Program-made: the position numbers and the translations under genes | The notes under the pieces: model-generated | Seen by the model: the letters and a program-made list of their open reading frames with translations, nothing else | Database searches by the model: none | Told to the model about the DNA's origin: nothing | NCBI GenBank assembly: GCA_025200525.1 | Contig: JANUSC010000052.1 | Location: forward strand, 248,001-312,000 | DNA length: 64,000 nt | Direction of reading: 5' to 3' | From: Camellia lanceoleosa | Taxonomy: Eukaryota; Streptophyta; Magnoliopsida; Ericales; Theaceae | Shown here: positions 11,758 to 23,077 of the stretch, piece after piece | Layout of the letters: the number at the start of each line of letters is the position of its first letter | Numbering within the stretch: the stretch's first letter is position 1

Positions 11758-13621
11758 GGAGATTCCCATACCATCCGCGGGTATGGGAACGTCGTGGCTC
11801 GAGATTGGTACGCGGAGCTTTCCGAGGCGGTTCGCCACATTGTAGACGAGGCGGGCTTTGGTTCCTTCTGCAGGGGACTCTCCCGGCTTACTGCTTGTAG
11901 GCCTCTTCTAGCTGCCCTAGCAGAGAGGTGGTGGGACACCACCGATTCATTCCACTTATCTGTGACCGGGGACATGACGATGACCCCTTACGATTTCTTG
12001 GTGCTCACTGGCATCGGGGTAGGGGGTGATCCGATCCCCTTTGATACTGCTATGGATGAGTGGACCGCAGCTCAGGTCTACTTACTTGGCGCGGCTCCGC
12101 CTCTCACCCGTTCCGGCTTCGTCCGGTATTCACGGGAGTGCGATTCGAGGTGCGACCTCTTCTTGTGACCACAGCTCCGATGATTTCGAGGCCGCGGAGA
12201 GGTATGCACGTGGCTTTCTGATGTTTTTGTTCGGGACGACTCTCTTCGCCGACCGGGCGAACACAGTGCCCCTCTGCCTTCTTAGCGCACTGGTGGATGT
12301 CCGGGACATCTTGCGTTTCGATTGGGGTGGTGCGGCTCTGGCCACCCTCTACGGCTATATGAGCTCAGTCTCCCGCGGCAGCGGACAGTTGCTCGGGGGC
12401 TATTGGCGTGCTTGGGAGGTACATTTCCTTTTCCGCTTTACATTTCTGCTTTACATTTTCTGTACTCTGCACACTGCACACACTGTAGTCTGTTTCACAC
12501 GGACTGTATACTGTACACACGGCACACACATACTCTGCTTTATACTGACTGTACACTACTCACACTGTACACTCCGCACAATACACTACACAACACACGG
12601 CTCTGTTATTTCTGCTTTATTCTGTATTCTGCTTTATCTGATAAATATTCTGGTATTCACCTTGCAGTTGTGGGTTTACGCCTACTTTCCTAGGCTCGCT
12701 CTGCCGATCTGAAGACCTCTGGTTGTCCCCTTCTCACGCCGCTTTGACGGGAGATGCGCCCGGAGGCCGCGGGAGACTTTCAGCTTCTTTCGCCGCTACT
12801 TCGACACCATCACTCCTGCCGAGGTATGTTTTACTTGCAGTTTATTTAAGCTTCGCTTTTCCACCGTATTATTTAATATCGATGGGTAACAAAGCGTATT
12901 TCCATTTGAATCACTGGCGGTAGTGGGCTCCTTTGCCAGCGATGATGCGGGATCGGTTTGCCGGCGCCGTCGAGACCGCGCGTTACCAGATTTATTTGGA
13001 GGGCGATGCAGCCGGGCTTGGTACCTAAGCGGCGCTTCTTCGTCGGACCTAGGCGTGCAGGCGAGCGATCTCGGTGCACCCTCGAGCATATGAGGACACC
13101 GGCGTTTCACCGCCCGGCGGATGGTGGACTACACCATCGGTGGGGCGACGGCTCTGAGCGGCGATTACTCGAGTACGTCCGGACCTTCATCATGCGGCCT
13201 CTCGGCGGTGGTCGCCGGTGAGAGAGAGACTTCTTGGCGCCGTGGCTGGAGGCGAGAGTAGGAGCGCCGAGGAGGGCTCGAGTCCGGCGGCGGAGTCCAG
13301 AGAGGACGGGAGGCCAGTTGGCCCGCTTTGCCTTCTTCGTTGACTTTTCGGGGGTCGGATGGGGCGACCTATCAGATCCCCTTCGCCCCTCCGCCGGCTG
13401 ATCACGAGTTTGTCGGTGTCCCCGACTTGCCTCTGGTATGTATTCTTGCATTTACATCTGATTATTTCATTTCAGTTTATTTGATATTCCACAGAATATT
13501 GATACATCTGATTCCCTTGCAGGCGTCTTCTGGATACACCCGGCAGTTACTAGAGATGAATGCCTCCATGACGGGGATGTTGCAGCGGACCTTCGAGTTC
13601 CTAGCCTTTTACGGCCTTCCG

Positions 13622-14064
13622 GTATGTTCTCTCTGTCATAATTTCAAACCATACACAAACTGCTTTGCATAATCTGATGCATATCACAACATTGGATACC
13701 CAGCCCTCACGGCACTTGATACACTGCATTCACACACTGCATTCTGTACTAATAAACTGCTCACAGCATTCATACTCTGTATTCATACACTGCATTCTGC
13801 ACTGATAAACTGCTCACGGCATTCATACTCTGTATTCATACACTACATTCTGCACTGATAAACTGCTCACGGCATTCATACTCTGTATTCATACACTGCA
13901 TTCTGCACTGATAAACTGCTCACGGCATTCATACTCTGTATTCATACACTGCATTCTGCACTGATAAACTGCTCACGACATTCATACTCTGTATTCATAC
14001 ACTGCATTCTGCACTGATAAACTGCTTCATGTATATTGATGCATTTGCCTTTTGTACTTTTCAG
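13622..14064 (+). repeat. PMD intron 5 of element A with 53-bp tandem repeat
   Basis: A 53-bp unit starting ACTGATAAACTGCTCACGG recurs at 13801, 13854, 13907, 13960 and 14013, with a degenerate copy before. It lies wholly inside the intron (donor GTATGT at 13622, acceptor TTTTCAG ending 14064). Element B has about three related units in the equivalent intron. Confidence 0.85.
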
Positions 14065-14163
14065 CCTCCCTTCCCGATTCCTCCAGTGGGTGGTGGCGCT
14101 CCATCTAGACCTTCTATTTCTACTCGGGATGGCAGGATATTCCCCGCACCGAGGCGTATTCTG

Positions 14164-15721
14164 TGAGTAGCGACTCGCGGGCTCGATTCGAACACGAGTC
14201 TCGAGGAGAAGCGGAGTCATTTGAGGAGGAGGCGAGGCGGCTCGGGCTCGGGCTCGAACGGTGACACTTCGGTGATGCTCTGGACTTCGCCCGGGGAAGA
14301 GGCGAGGACAGATCCCCGTGAGGCCATTGATGATGCTGATGACCCAGACTTTTGCTGTTTATTTTATTTCTTTTCTTGTACTTTTCTCTTTTGTTGGTAG
14401 ATAGAGTACTTTGTACTGCCGCAGGCAGGTTTTTGTTTCCAAAACTATGTACTTGAAAATGATGATATGAAATGAAACAAACTTTTTGTCTGAAAAGAAT
14501 GTTATATCTGTTCATATCTGCATCTTTCATACTTTGCACTGCATTGCGTCATGTTACACCTCAAATGTAAATGATATTGATCTGTTGTCTGAAAATTGAG
14601 CAATTGTACTGTGATAATCGGATAACCAACCAATTAACAGCAAAACAACTCATACAAACCACTGCTCAAACTGGATATACAGCCCATACTCTACTGGGGA
14701 TTGACCTGCATATAGCCCATAACACAGCATTCGGTTCATTCTGCGCACAGCAAACCTTGAACAAATAGCCCCAATCTGACAAGACGGATCACAAAACTGA
14801 TACGGTTGCAGTTGAAGCACACTCGGATGTCCCAAATTTTCCCTCTCCTTCTCTTGCTTCGTATGAATGTAGAGAATGGCATAGCATTCTGAGCACAAAC
14901 GAGTTTTTTTTTTTTTTAAATAAGGAAGGGTTTTCAACTAGGGTATCGAGCCTACCACAGAACACAGTGAGACAGATTCAAACAAAGAAATAAAAGGCAC
15001 ACAACCTAAAAGAACGAGACATGCTCAGAAAAGACTCAAAGCCAAAATCGAGACCGACAAATCTAAAGACACGACACACGGACATGTTTACAAAAAGACC
15101 TCAAATCTCGAGGAGCCAATTCCTCCGGGTATTATTTCCCACCCTTTCTGATTTGTGATACTCACATCACTCGGCCCTCAGGCTCGGTTTTTCTCTCAAA
15201 ACCCTTTTCTTACTTTTCGCTCAACTTGCTCCTCTCTATTCTTTAATCTCTCATTTTTCAATCCCTCCCCAGGGTGATTAATGGATGAATAGGAAATCGC
15301 AGATTCACGCCCAACACTGTTAGCTCACTGCTATTTCTTCTGGTGAATAGGGTGCCCTGTTGGCAAGCATGTTAGCGGGGGAAAGACAGAAGGCCTGACT
15401 CAATCGTGCCCCTAGTTCGTCACTTTGACCATTTTTTGTTTTCTAAAACAGTTTTGATAAAAAATGAGAGTTGGATTAACACACTTATTCGATTTTTGAT
15501 TTTGAAAATCATGTGAATCAGACTGTGAGCACTGAAAATTCTCCTTTTTTTGGTCCAAACATGGTCCAATTTTGAAAATAAAACAGTTTTCGAGAAAATA
15601 AGTCAACCTCAGTGAAAATTTTCAAAAACTATTTTTGCAAACAGTCGATGCTTGACGAGCATAGAACTTACCCTCGAGATATGCAACCTCGGATCGGAGG
15701 CAATGGAAAATTGCCCCTGGC
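14164..15721. other. Element A interior spacer
   Basis: 14164-14345 matches the acidic tail of the element B PMD protein but is frameshifted here. The rest is non-coding sequence shared with element B (about 43985-45230), including a T-rich run at 14905-14918. No gene is seen. Confidence 0.6.
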
Positions 15722-16099
15722 TTAAAGGGGGATAAGGCAACGGAAAGTCGCCCCTGGTTTGGACGGTAACTCAGGGCGACTTATGGTAATGGATGGCAAC
15801 GGAAAGTTGCCCCTTGTTTGGATGATGTCGCGGCATGTCGTAAGCCAGTCCTTGTTGATGACGATCGGACCCTCGGGCGTGGAGGAGTCGAAGACGGTTT
15901 GAACCAATATATGGATACAGTCACCTGGAAGGTGTTGGTGGTTTGGCTTCAAGAGGAAGTTAATCACGTAGTTCCGGGTTGCTGCAATCGAGACATTGGA
16001 TTCGGAGGAGGCACGAGTGATCAAAACCATGACATGGACTGAGACACTATGGAAGCGTTGGGGGCTGGACTTCAGGATGAAGTTGCCTACATATCCCAA
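15722..16099 (-). other. Conserved region with degenerate open frame (125 codons), element A
   Basis: The frame has no ATG at its start and matches element B 43568-43984 at residue level (for example E-G-P-I-V-I-N-K-D-W-L-T). It contains two diverged copies of a module of about 70 bp (N-F-I-L-K-S / N-F-L-L-K). I do not recognise a domain. DNA conservation between sister elements explains the similarity as well as coding would, so I do not call it a gene. Confidence 0.35.
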
Positions 16100-16177
16100 A
16101 CATGGGAATCAAGCCTTACGTAGTTCCGGTTAAGGTACACTCGGGTATTTTAACCTTCGCTGTTTAGGCTCTAACTT

Positions 16178-16440
16178 TTGCCAAGGTGCCCAATGCGGGT
16201 TTTCGACCTTGCGAGCTATGTTTTTTTCTTTTTCATTCTTTTTCTTTTCTTCTGCATTTCTTTTTTTATTTTTTGCATTTTCTTTTCTCTTTTGCTTCTT
16301 TTGTATTTTTCTTTTTTCTTTTCTTTTTCTGTATTTTTCTTTTTTCTTTTCTTTTTCTTTGCTCTAACTTTTGCCTGGGCCGCCCTTCCGGGTTTTCGGC
16401 CCAGCGAGCCTCTCAAAGGGTAAAAGTGTAGCAAGCCCAT
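16178..16440 (-). other. Purine-rich (Lys/Glu-coding) block, element A
   Basis: The minus strand is nearly pure A/G over about 160 bases (16210-16370) and would read as Lys/Arg/Glu. It is bracketed by two diverged copies of a segment containing GTTAGAGC. Element B has the equivalent block at 43300-43450. It may be a structural or cis element rather than protein. Confidence 0.5.
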
Positions 16441-17457
16441 GCCAAATGGTTTTGAGATTGAAGCCTCTCCGTATCCAGGAGAGCGACTGTTGTATTGATT
16501 TGCAGGAAAAGTCCATCATGGTTGCTTCTCGAGCTTTGCTTGGTGGGATTTGATCTCCTTGATCTAACTTTGACGCCTCTTGCTCGAAGGCTGCCTCAAA
16601 ATGGGCCACACAGGCGTTTCATGGTACTAAATGTTTTGAACGGATCCCAGGTTTGAAACAGATGAATTGAAACTTGAGACCGAGAGAGATCCTGGGCTGT
16701 ACAATCTCAAGAGCGGTTCCATACCGGTCTTCGCAAGACTGCACAAGACATTTCATTTTTGAAAGTTTTTAAGAAAGCGACAAATCATTCGCGTTGAGGA
16801 TAGTGTGGAACCAGTCTAGATCGAACCAGGATCCTTCTCAGTACTCACGCCGACAAGCATGATTTCATTCATTAAAAGCTTAGTGGGACTCTCTTTCTCT
16901 CAAAATGATCAAAATTTTACAAAACCCGAGAAATTACTTCCTCTTCGTTTTCATCACCACAGTGTTCGAAAAAGGGGTTTTATGAAAAGGTTAGGTCATT
17001 ACGACGATGTTTAAGGCACAAGAGAGTAGGCGAAATGCACTGTCGTTCTATTCACATCCTCTGGCACGGCTAACTCAAATAGCAACAAATACGGCACATG
17101 ATAGCCGCAGCTGTTTCATTCAGATTTGGTGGTATAACCGGCTCCTCGGCGACCTTAGAATGTGCTCAAACAAACAGCAAAAGCAACTAATTACAAAACA
17201 AAACGGTGTTTGAGGCAACAACCCCGAAATCACCTGGTATACTATACAAGAGGGACTGACTCATTACAACAAGACAGACCTTGTAAGCAAAAGGACTGAC
17301 TCCATACAAAGAGACAGACTCAAAACAAAACAAAAGACTGACTCGACACCCAAGTCAGAATTTTACAAAACTATCATTAATAGATGCCCAAAAATGCGTG
17401 CCAAACGCCACATCCAAAAATGTGCCAGGCACTGCCCACAGGCGGTCCACCTTCTGA
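16441..17457 (-). other. Element A spacer between Gag and purine-rich block
   Basis: Non-coding sequence similar to element B 42228-43150, with frequent stops in all frames. No gene is seen. Confidence 0.55.
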
Positions 17458-18435
17458 TTACATACTTGCAGTGTCTGTGTCCTCAAAATCCAACAATTGG
17501 GTGGTGACAGACTTTGCTGAGGTGGGGGGAAGGATAACCTCGTTGTCAATCAAATCTTGCACCTCGTGTCGGAGGCGGAAACAATTATCGGTAGCATGGC
17601 CAGTCTGCTGGTGGTACGCACAGTACTGAGTAGGGTCATGAGTATCAGGGAGATTCTTCGGGAGAGGCCGAGGCTCCAGGGGTTTAAGGTGTCCCCTCTC
17701 GGCAAGGATTTGAAGTGCCCTGGATAATGGCATGTAGAGAGCATGGAAGACCCTGCGCCCTCGGGGCAGGTACTTTGGAGTCTGAGCACTCTTGCTAGAT
17801 GCACTAGCGAAACAGTTGCGGGTGCGACCTTGGGTTTGATCCTTTCCGGATGCAAGGTGGAGCGGGAAGAAGCTGTCTGGCATGACGGGCCTATCCGATT
17901 CTCGATTGATCGAATTGCCCTCGGGCGGAGTGGGAAAGCATCCTCCACTTTTGACATAACCGCGGATATCTGCTTGTTCATTCCCCTGGCTTTCAAAGCC
18001 TCTACTGCCCACAGCAGATGTTTGATAGGGTTGGGATCTGCCTTCTTCTTGCCTTTGTTTCTGGCCTTGGCCTGATCTAGAACAGTTGGTTTGTCGTTGC
18101 CATAGCCGAGGCCATCTCCTGTTGGTCGAGTTCAATTACAATTCGTCCCGATGGCGGGGCTCTTGGGGTATAAAGCCTCCGGCATATGGTGCAGCTGGTG
18201 GCGAAACAGACATTCCATAGGCGAGATCCGCCACGGATCTTTGAAGATCACCTATCATTCCCATTAATTCAAATGTGGTGGGCTCGCGAGCCTGATATAG
18301 TTGAGGGGTCCAAATTGGATGTGCGGCAGGCGACCTGGGTGGATGCGGCATGTCAACAGTAGTCTCATCCTGTGGGGTAATTCCTTGACTCAATGCGGCC
18401 GTCATGACCACGATCTCTTCTGAATTCTGCGTCAT
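17458..18435 (-). pseudogene. Reduced Gag of element A, frameshifted
   Basis: Starts M-T-Q-N-S-E-E at 18435, stays open for 99 codons, then is broken by small indels relative to the intact 332-residue element B protein; homology resumes in another frame (17458-18135). The C-terminal part keeps Y-M-P-L-S-R-A-L-Q-I-L and a zinc-knuckle variant C-x2-H-x4-H-x4-C (C-A-Y-H...H...C), typical of Tat-lineage Gag. No retrotrans_gag capsid core is visible, even in the element B version. No pol follows it. Confidence 0.75.
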
Positions 18436-19134
18436 GTTCAGTCTTGCCTCAGCAAGGAGAAGACACTAGCTATTCTAGATCGACCCTCTGGATTTCTGAA
18501 CTGAAACGGAAAACAAGCAGTATTTCAGCCCCAAACAAATCAAACACGGGTGTAGTCGAACAACTGCACTCTACTACTGAACACTGTTCCCCAGAATCAC
18601 TATTCAAAACTGAACTGATACCCGCAGACACAGCTGATTCTCAACAACACTGATACTGGTGCCCTCAGGCCGGATACCCAAACTTGCAAACTGATATATG
18701 CGTTCCCTGCAGAGATACACTCTAAAAGCACATAACAGGTAAAAGAGAGCCAATACACCCCTATGTTGGGGTAGGGTTTCCCTGTCCTATTTTGTAAGGA
18801 GCTAGGGTTTCACTACGCACGCAGCGGTTCCAAACAACCTATATCGGGTAAGCAACCTGTCCTAATTTGGAATGGTCACTATGGATCCGAATATGCACTA
18901 GGTCGAATAGTCAAAGAGGGTGCCTTGGTAAAACCGGGGTTTGTGTTCTATCTTGGCGAGCATAACCGTCGACCTTATGGACATGCCTTGACAAGACAAG
19001 CCTCCGGCAAACCGCTCAGGAATAGCAGATGACCAACACGATGTCCTAGGCGCACCAATGCACATGCAATGCAAAGAAACACATAAGTGTAGTCAAAACA
19101 GGATATCACGAGTTCGAGTCAAGCTCTCTAAAAA
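18436..19134 (-). other. Element A untranslated leader
   Basis: Between primer-binding site and Gag start; collinear with element B 40541-41228. It begins (minus strand) with GAGAGCTTGACTCGAACTCG in both elements. No gene is seen. Confidence 0.65.
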
Positions 19135-19152
19135 TCCCCAGCAGAGTCGGCA
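19135..19152 (-). other. Primer-binding site, element A (altered)
   Basis: The minus strand reads TGCCGACTCTGCTGGGGA, five bases inside the 5' LTR. Element B reads TGGCGACTCTGCTGGGGA, which from memory is the Ogre/Tat-type site complementary to a tRNA-Arg 3' end. The third base change in A (G to C) would mismatch the universal CCA end. Confidence 0.75.
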
Positions 19153-19157
19153 AAAAC

Positions 19158-22100
19158 TGTAGACGTCCCCGAACGACCCGGGAGGGTTAAGTCCCGTTCC
19201 GTTCATTTGGGTTTACTACAGTTCGGACTCGATTGTCACGGTTCTTAATCTTGAACCAAAGAGTCCAAATCCGGCAAATCGTTTTGAAGAAAAACAAATT
19301 TTTGAAAAAGTAGTGCCAAACATGGACTGCTTTGCCAGATTACAGAGTCGCCACCTAAATATTTAAAATGGGAAATTTAGGAAACCCTGACTCGGTGCCG
19401 TAGGCCACATGTCCGTCATCACCAAAGTGGTCTTGGCTCGGGAGCTTGGATACGATCGGGGAAAGTCAGCTATGAGCACCCTCTTTCGCCCGGTCCGAAG
19501 ACCGGCCTCTACTAACCGTGATATCCGATTTGGAAAACATTACATGCTCTTATTCCAATTATTAGCCTAGAATTACTATGTTATGCGCACAGCAAACAAG
19601 TATAGACTAGATTGCCTAATTTGGAAATAATCATTGCATATCCGTTAGTTTTGAAAACGCTTTGGAATTTGCTACTCGCAAGTAGGCTAAAACACGGATT
19701 TCAACGAGTTTTTCCAACTCAAGTAATCCAACCTCCACCCACAGGCATTCAAGCAGTTTATCTCACATAAGCATTTAGCTACATGGTAATCATGCCGTTA
19801 TGTTAACATTCACATGCATGCGATATGCTAAAGCATAAATACTTACATCGTACTCCAAGCCAAAACAATGAAACTAGTTAGCAAACATGCATGCCCTAGT
19901 TCATGTTAGGATGACTAATGCATCGCATACAGAATGTGATTAGGATAGGCTCGGCTAACCCTAAAATGGCATGTGAAATGCAATCATTCGATGCACGTAT
20001 TCAAGTTAGATTTGAAAATACAATGCGGTTTGTATGATGTACCGAGCCCGGTGCATGTCAACAAATGCATGGATGCACGCATGCATTGCATGAGGTATGC
20101 TAAAATAAACGTGCCCTAATCTACCATCATAAGCAGGTAAATAAAAGGGAGAAAGAAATGGGGGTTGGAAGACATACACACCACTCACCCACACTTATTA
20201 CAGATTTGCCCTCGCTCGGAGGGACCAAAAGAATAATACAAATAATTAACTACGCAAGCTAATTAAATATTACAAATAGCCTAATTAGTTGACAAACTAA
20301 CTAAACTGAGAAAAACAGTAAACCGCCTCGGGAGGAGAGCCAAATGCAGCACGTGCTCGGGCCTTGCTCGGAATTGCACTGCCATGCCTAGATTGCCTCT
20401 GTTTTCCCTGCTTTGCATCTCAGAAGACTGCCAAAGTCTCAGGAGTGCCTCCCAGGACACTGAGGGACATCATCGGCTGAGTAGAACTTCCACCGGCATC
20501 AGCATGAGGTCACCGGCACAAAATTCATCCATCGGCCATCAATAGACTGCCGGTCGGCACTAAATACTGCCGGCCGGCACTGAATGTCTGCAGAACCTGC
20601 AACTCACAGCAGCAGAGGGCAAAAACTTGCATGGCGATGTAATTCCAACAATGTGTGCACCAATCATGCCCCTTATCATATTTGTGATTCAAAGGGGTAT
20701 GTGCCTCGATTCTTGGGCCACCAATCACGCATTTCCATGCATGATGGCCCAAAGAACCAAACGTGCAACTTCTATTTCAAATGCATGCAAACCAAACAAA
20801 CATACAAGGGTGCTAAGCCTCTATCATGACTTGGTCAAGAGGTAGAGCATGCATGTTTATGTGATGCAATCCTAGACATGTCAACTAGTATGCAATCATG
20901 CCAATGCAAAGGAGCATACAAGCTAACAAACATACAAGGCATGAAACACCAATGTCAACCATCAAGTATGCAAGGTGTAATGTGGGTGTCCAAGCATGCA
21001 AACAAACATGTGACTTCATTCAATCATGTTAGTCCTAACATGCATTTACTTACCAATACATTACAACACTCAAGGAGCATATGCAAGCAACAAGAGGATG
21101 GACTTGCACATAGGTTAGGCAACTCTAAATAAGCCTAAAATCAGTGGCCAAATGCCATAGAAGTGAAGGCTAAGATATATGCAACACATGCACACATGCA
21201 AGCATACATAATCCAACACTTAGGCATAAACAAGCAACTCTTAAGAACACTTAAAAGAGGCTAACATGGACATATTAACATGCATATATAAGCTTTAAAA
21301 TCATGTTGGACATGGTGCCAAACCAAGCAACAAAATAGACTAAGCATGTAACAAATGGTCCAAGCATCCAAGGCAAGCCAAAGGAGACCTAAACCATGGC
21401 TAAGCCAACCAAACCTCACAAGGCCAAGAAGGCTTAAAACAGGTCTAAGACAGCCCTAGACCATACAAAAGGGACCTCCTAGATGGCATCTAAGTGGCTC
21501 TAGAGCAAGGCACACACAATGACCAAATCATTAGGCATACAACATATGCTTTCAAAGCAATAAAGAGGCGACTTAGGCAAGCATATGAGCATGCCAAAGG
21601 GACTGAAATTCCATGTTAGGTGGTTCCAAACCATTGAAAATAATGCAAGCAAGGCATGCTATACTTTCATGCTCTTAAGGCCAACAAGCCAAATGCAAAG
21701 AGGCTATGTGATGCAAGCTAAGATCGACCAAAGTAACCATGGACAGACCTTATTCATGGAAAAATAAGCATACAAGCTTCATGAATCTAAGCCTAAAACA
21801 TGTTAGAATAGAGGCACACAAACTAATGCATGTTAAAGGACTAAAGAGGCATTACAAAGCATCTATGCAAAACATGCAAGGAGTACTAAAACCAACATGA
21901 TACAAAGTTATAATATGGCAATATGAGCACAAAATACAGCCATGGCATAACCAACAAACAACCAAACATGGGGCTCCCTCAAGAGGCAAAATAGGTCCTT
22001 TTCAAGGACAACAAGGAGAGGGGGTGACCCTCTCCTTCTTGGGACTTCAAGGCATCATCTTCACCACTGAAATCCCTCAAGATTTCAATGGTGAAGAGAC

Positions 22101-23072
22101 CCCAACACCAAAATCCCGGAGCTCTCACAAAATAGCACGAAATGAGACCTTTTCAAGGCCTAAGAGGGGTCAAACCTCCCCAAAGCACAAAACACTCTTA
22201 ACAAACAATCAAGAGGACTAAAAAATAGAACTTTTTTGTATTAAACACCAAGCACAAAAACAGTTCAAAGATAGGTAAAAATGGAGTGCAAGAATGAGGT
22301 AAAAAGAGGACTAGTGTCTTACCCTTGTAGACCTCTTCACCAAAGATGATGTTCTTGCTTCCTTGAGCTCAAATCCAACCAAAAACTTCAAGAACCAGCC
22401 CTTAGGACCTCAGTAACCAAAGGAAGGTGAAACACTAGGTGCTTGTGTGCAATAATGTGGACTAAAGCACCTAGTGTACAAACAAGAGAGAAAAAGAGAG
22501 ATAGGATAGATATAGAACTCAAACCCTAAAACCAGAGCTTCTTCTCTGTCTTTTCTCTCTAAAAATGTCTAATTTTGCTAACCCTTGAGCCAAGAGAAGA
22601 GATCCCTCTCTTATAGGCAACAAAGCTTACAAGCTAAGCAAACCAAAGGCTCATCCCTCCATACACGTGTATGGAGGGGAAACAAATGCTATACAGCTGC
22701 TTCAAAATATCTGAAAAAGCAACTGCACAGTAGTCGGCAGGGCAAAATTGTTATTTTGACAAAATCATTGCCGAAGCACAAGAGTGCCGACTGGCACAAT
22801 ATAGTGCCGATGGCAACACCAACCAGCCGGTGGCCTCTAGCCACTGCCGGTGGTGTGTGGGGATGCCTCACAAGGCCTTCCCTGCCCTTACAAGGCAAAG
22901 CACAAGTGTTTGGTGCAAAACCAGACACAAAACGATCAAGTTCGGAGGTCCTGAGGCAAGGCGCGTAGCCAAGAACTCCGGGAACTCCAAATGAACACGA
23001 ACATGGATAATCACCGATTGTTCAAGCGGTGACGTCCAAGTCTTGAGGACGGTCAAAAATGGGGTGTCTACA
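19158..23072 (-). repeat. Element A 5' LTR (3915 bp)
   Basis: Bounded by TGTAGACG (19158) and TGTCTACA (23072). Nearly identical to 3037-6955. On the minus strand U3 is only about 460 bp, followed by a very long R/U5. Confidence 0.92.
22606..22678 (-). promoter_or_regulatory. Element A LTR core promoter with G-box palindrome
   Basis: A perfect 24-bp palindrome at 22655-22678 (arm CCCTCCATA, centre CACGTG) lies about 40 bp upstream, on the minus strand, of TATA-like CTATAAG (complement of 22610-22616). The same arrangement is in element B (37164-37187, TATA at 37235) and in the solo LTR (24012-24035, TATA at 23955-23963). Confidence 0.55.
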
Positions 23073-23077
23073 GGTGG
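23073..23077. repeat. Target-site duplication GGTGG of element A, right copy
   Basis: Matches 3032-3036. Confidence 0.9.

Larger units (their letters stand above)
11072..14163 (+). pseudogene. Antisense plant mobile domain (PMD) gene in element A, six exons, broken
   Basis: Exons by eye: 11072-11293, 11758-12418, 12668-12823, about 12910-13435, 13523-13621 and 14065-14163, most with GT...AG ends. Exon 1 starts M-A-D-D-V-P and ends near 11293 at a stop absent from element B. Exon 2 carries the PMD core: W-W-D-T-T-D-S-F-H-L, then G-D-M-T-M-T-P-Y-D-F with L-T-G-I, and later F-L-M-F-L-F-G-T-T-L-F, W-G-G-A-A-L-A-x-L-Y-G-Y and W-R-A-W-E. PMD (PF10536) occurs in MAIN/MAIL1-type nuclear proteins and in plant transposons. 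Lesions: frameshift(s) near 12130-12190, loss of the exon-4 acceptor AG near 12908 with a further shift, and an early stop in exon 6. It lies opposite to the element's own transcript. Confidence 0.82.
3037..23072 (-). mobile_element. Element A: complete non-autonomous Tat/Ogre-like LTR retrotransposon, minus strand
   Basis: A 20.0-kb element with two near-identical long LTRs, a 5-bp target duplication, a primer-binding site inside the 5' LTR and a purine-rich tract before the 3' LTR. The interior (6956-19157, about 12.2 kb) holds, in element order, a leader, a frameshifted Gag, a purine-rich block, a plus-strand (antisense) plant-mobile-domain gene and tandem arrays. I found no protease, reverse transcriptase, RNase H or integrase, so it must have moved using another element's enzymes. 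LTR differences look like roughly 1%, so insertion is fairly recent. The long LTRs, the primer site and the tandem arrays near the 3' LTR fit the Tat/Ogre lineage. Confidence 0.9.

Noticed and set aside
12026..12712. 228-codon frame read as one protein
   Set aside because: Its first and last parts are out of the PMD frame or run through intron 2; only the middle (about 12175-12418) is PMD exon sequence.
13107..13451. Minus-strand frames opposite PMD exon 4
   Set aside because: Shadow frames of a G+C-rich exon; no domain, Arg/Ser-rich antisense composition.
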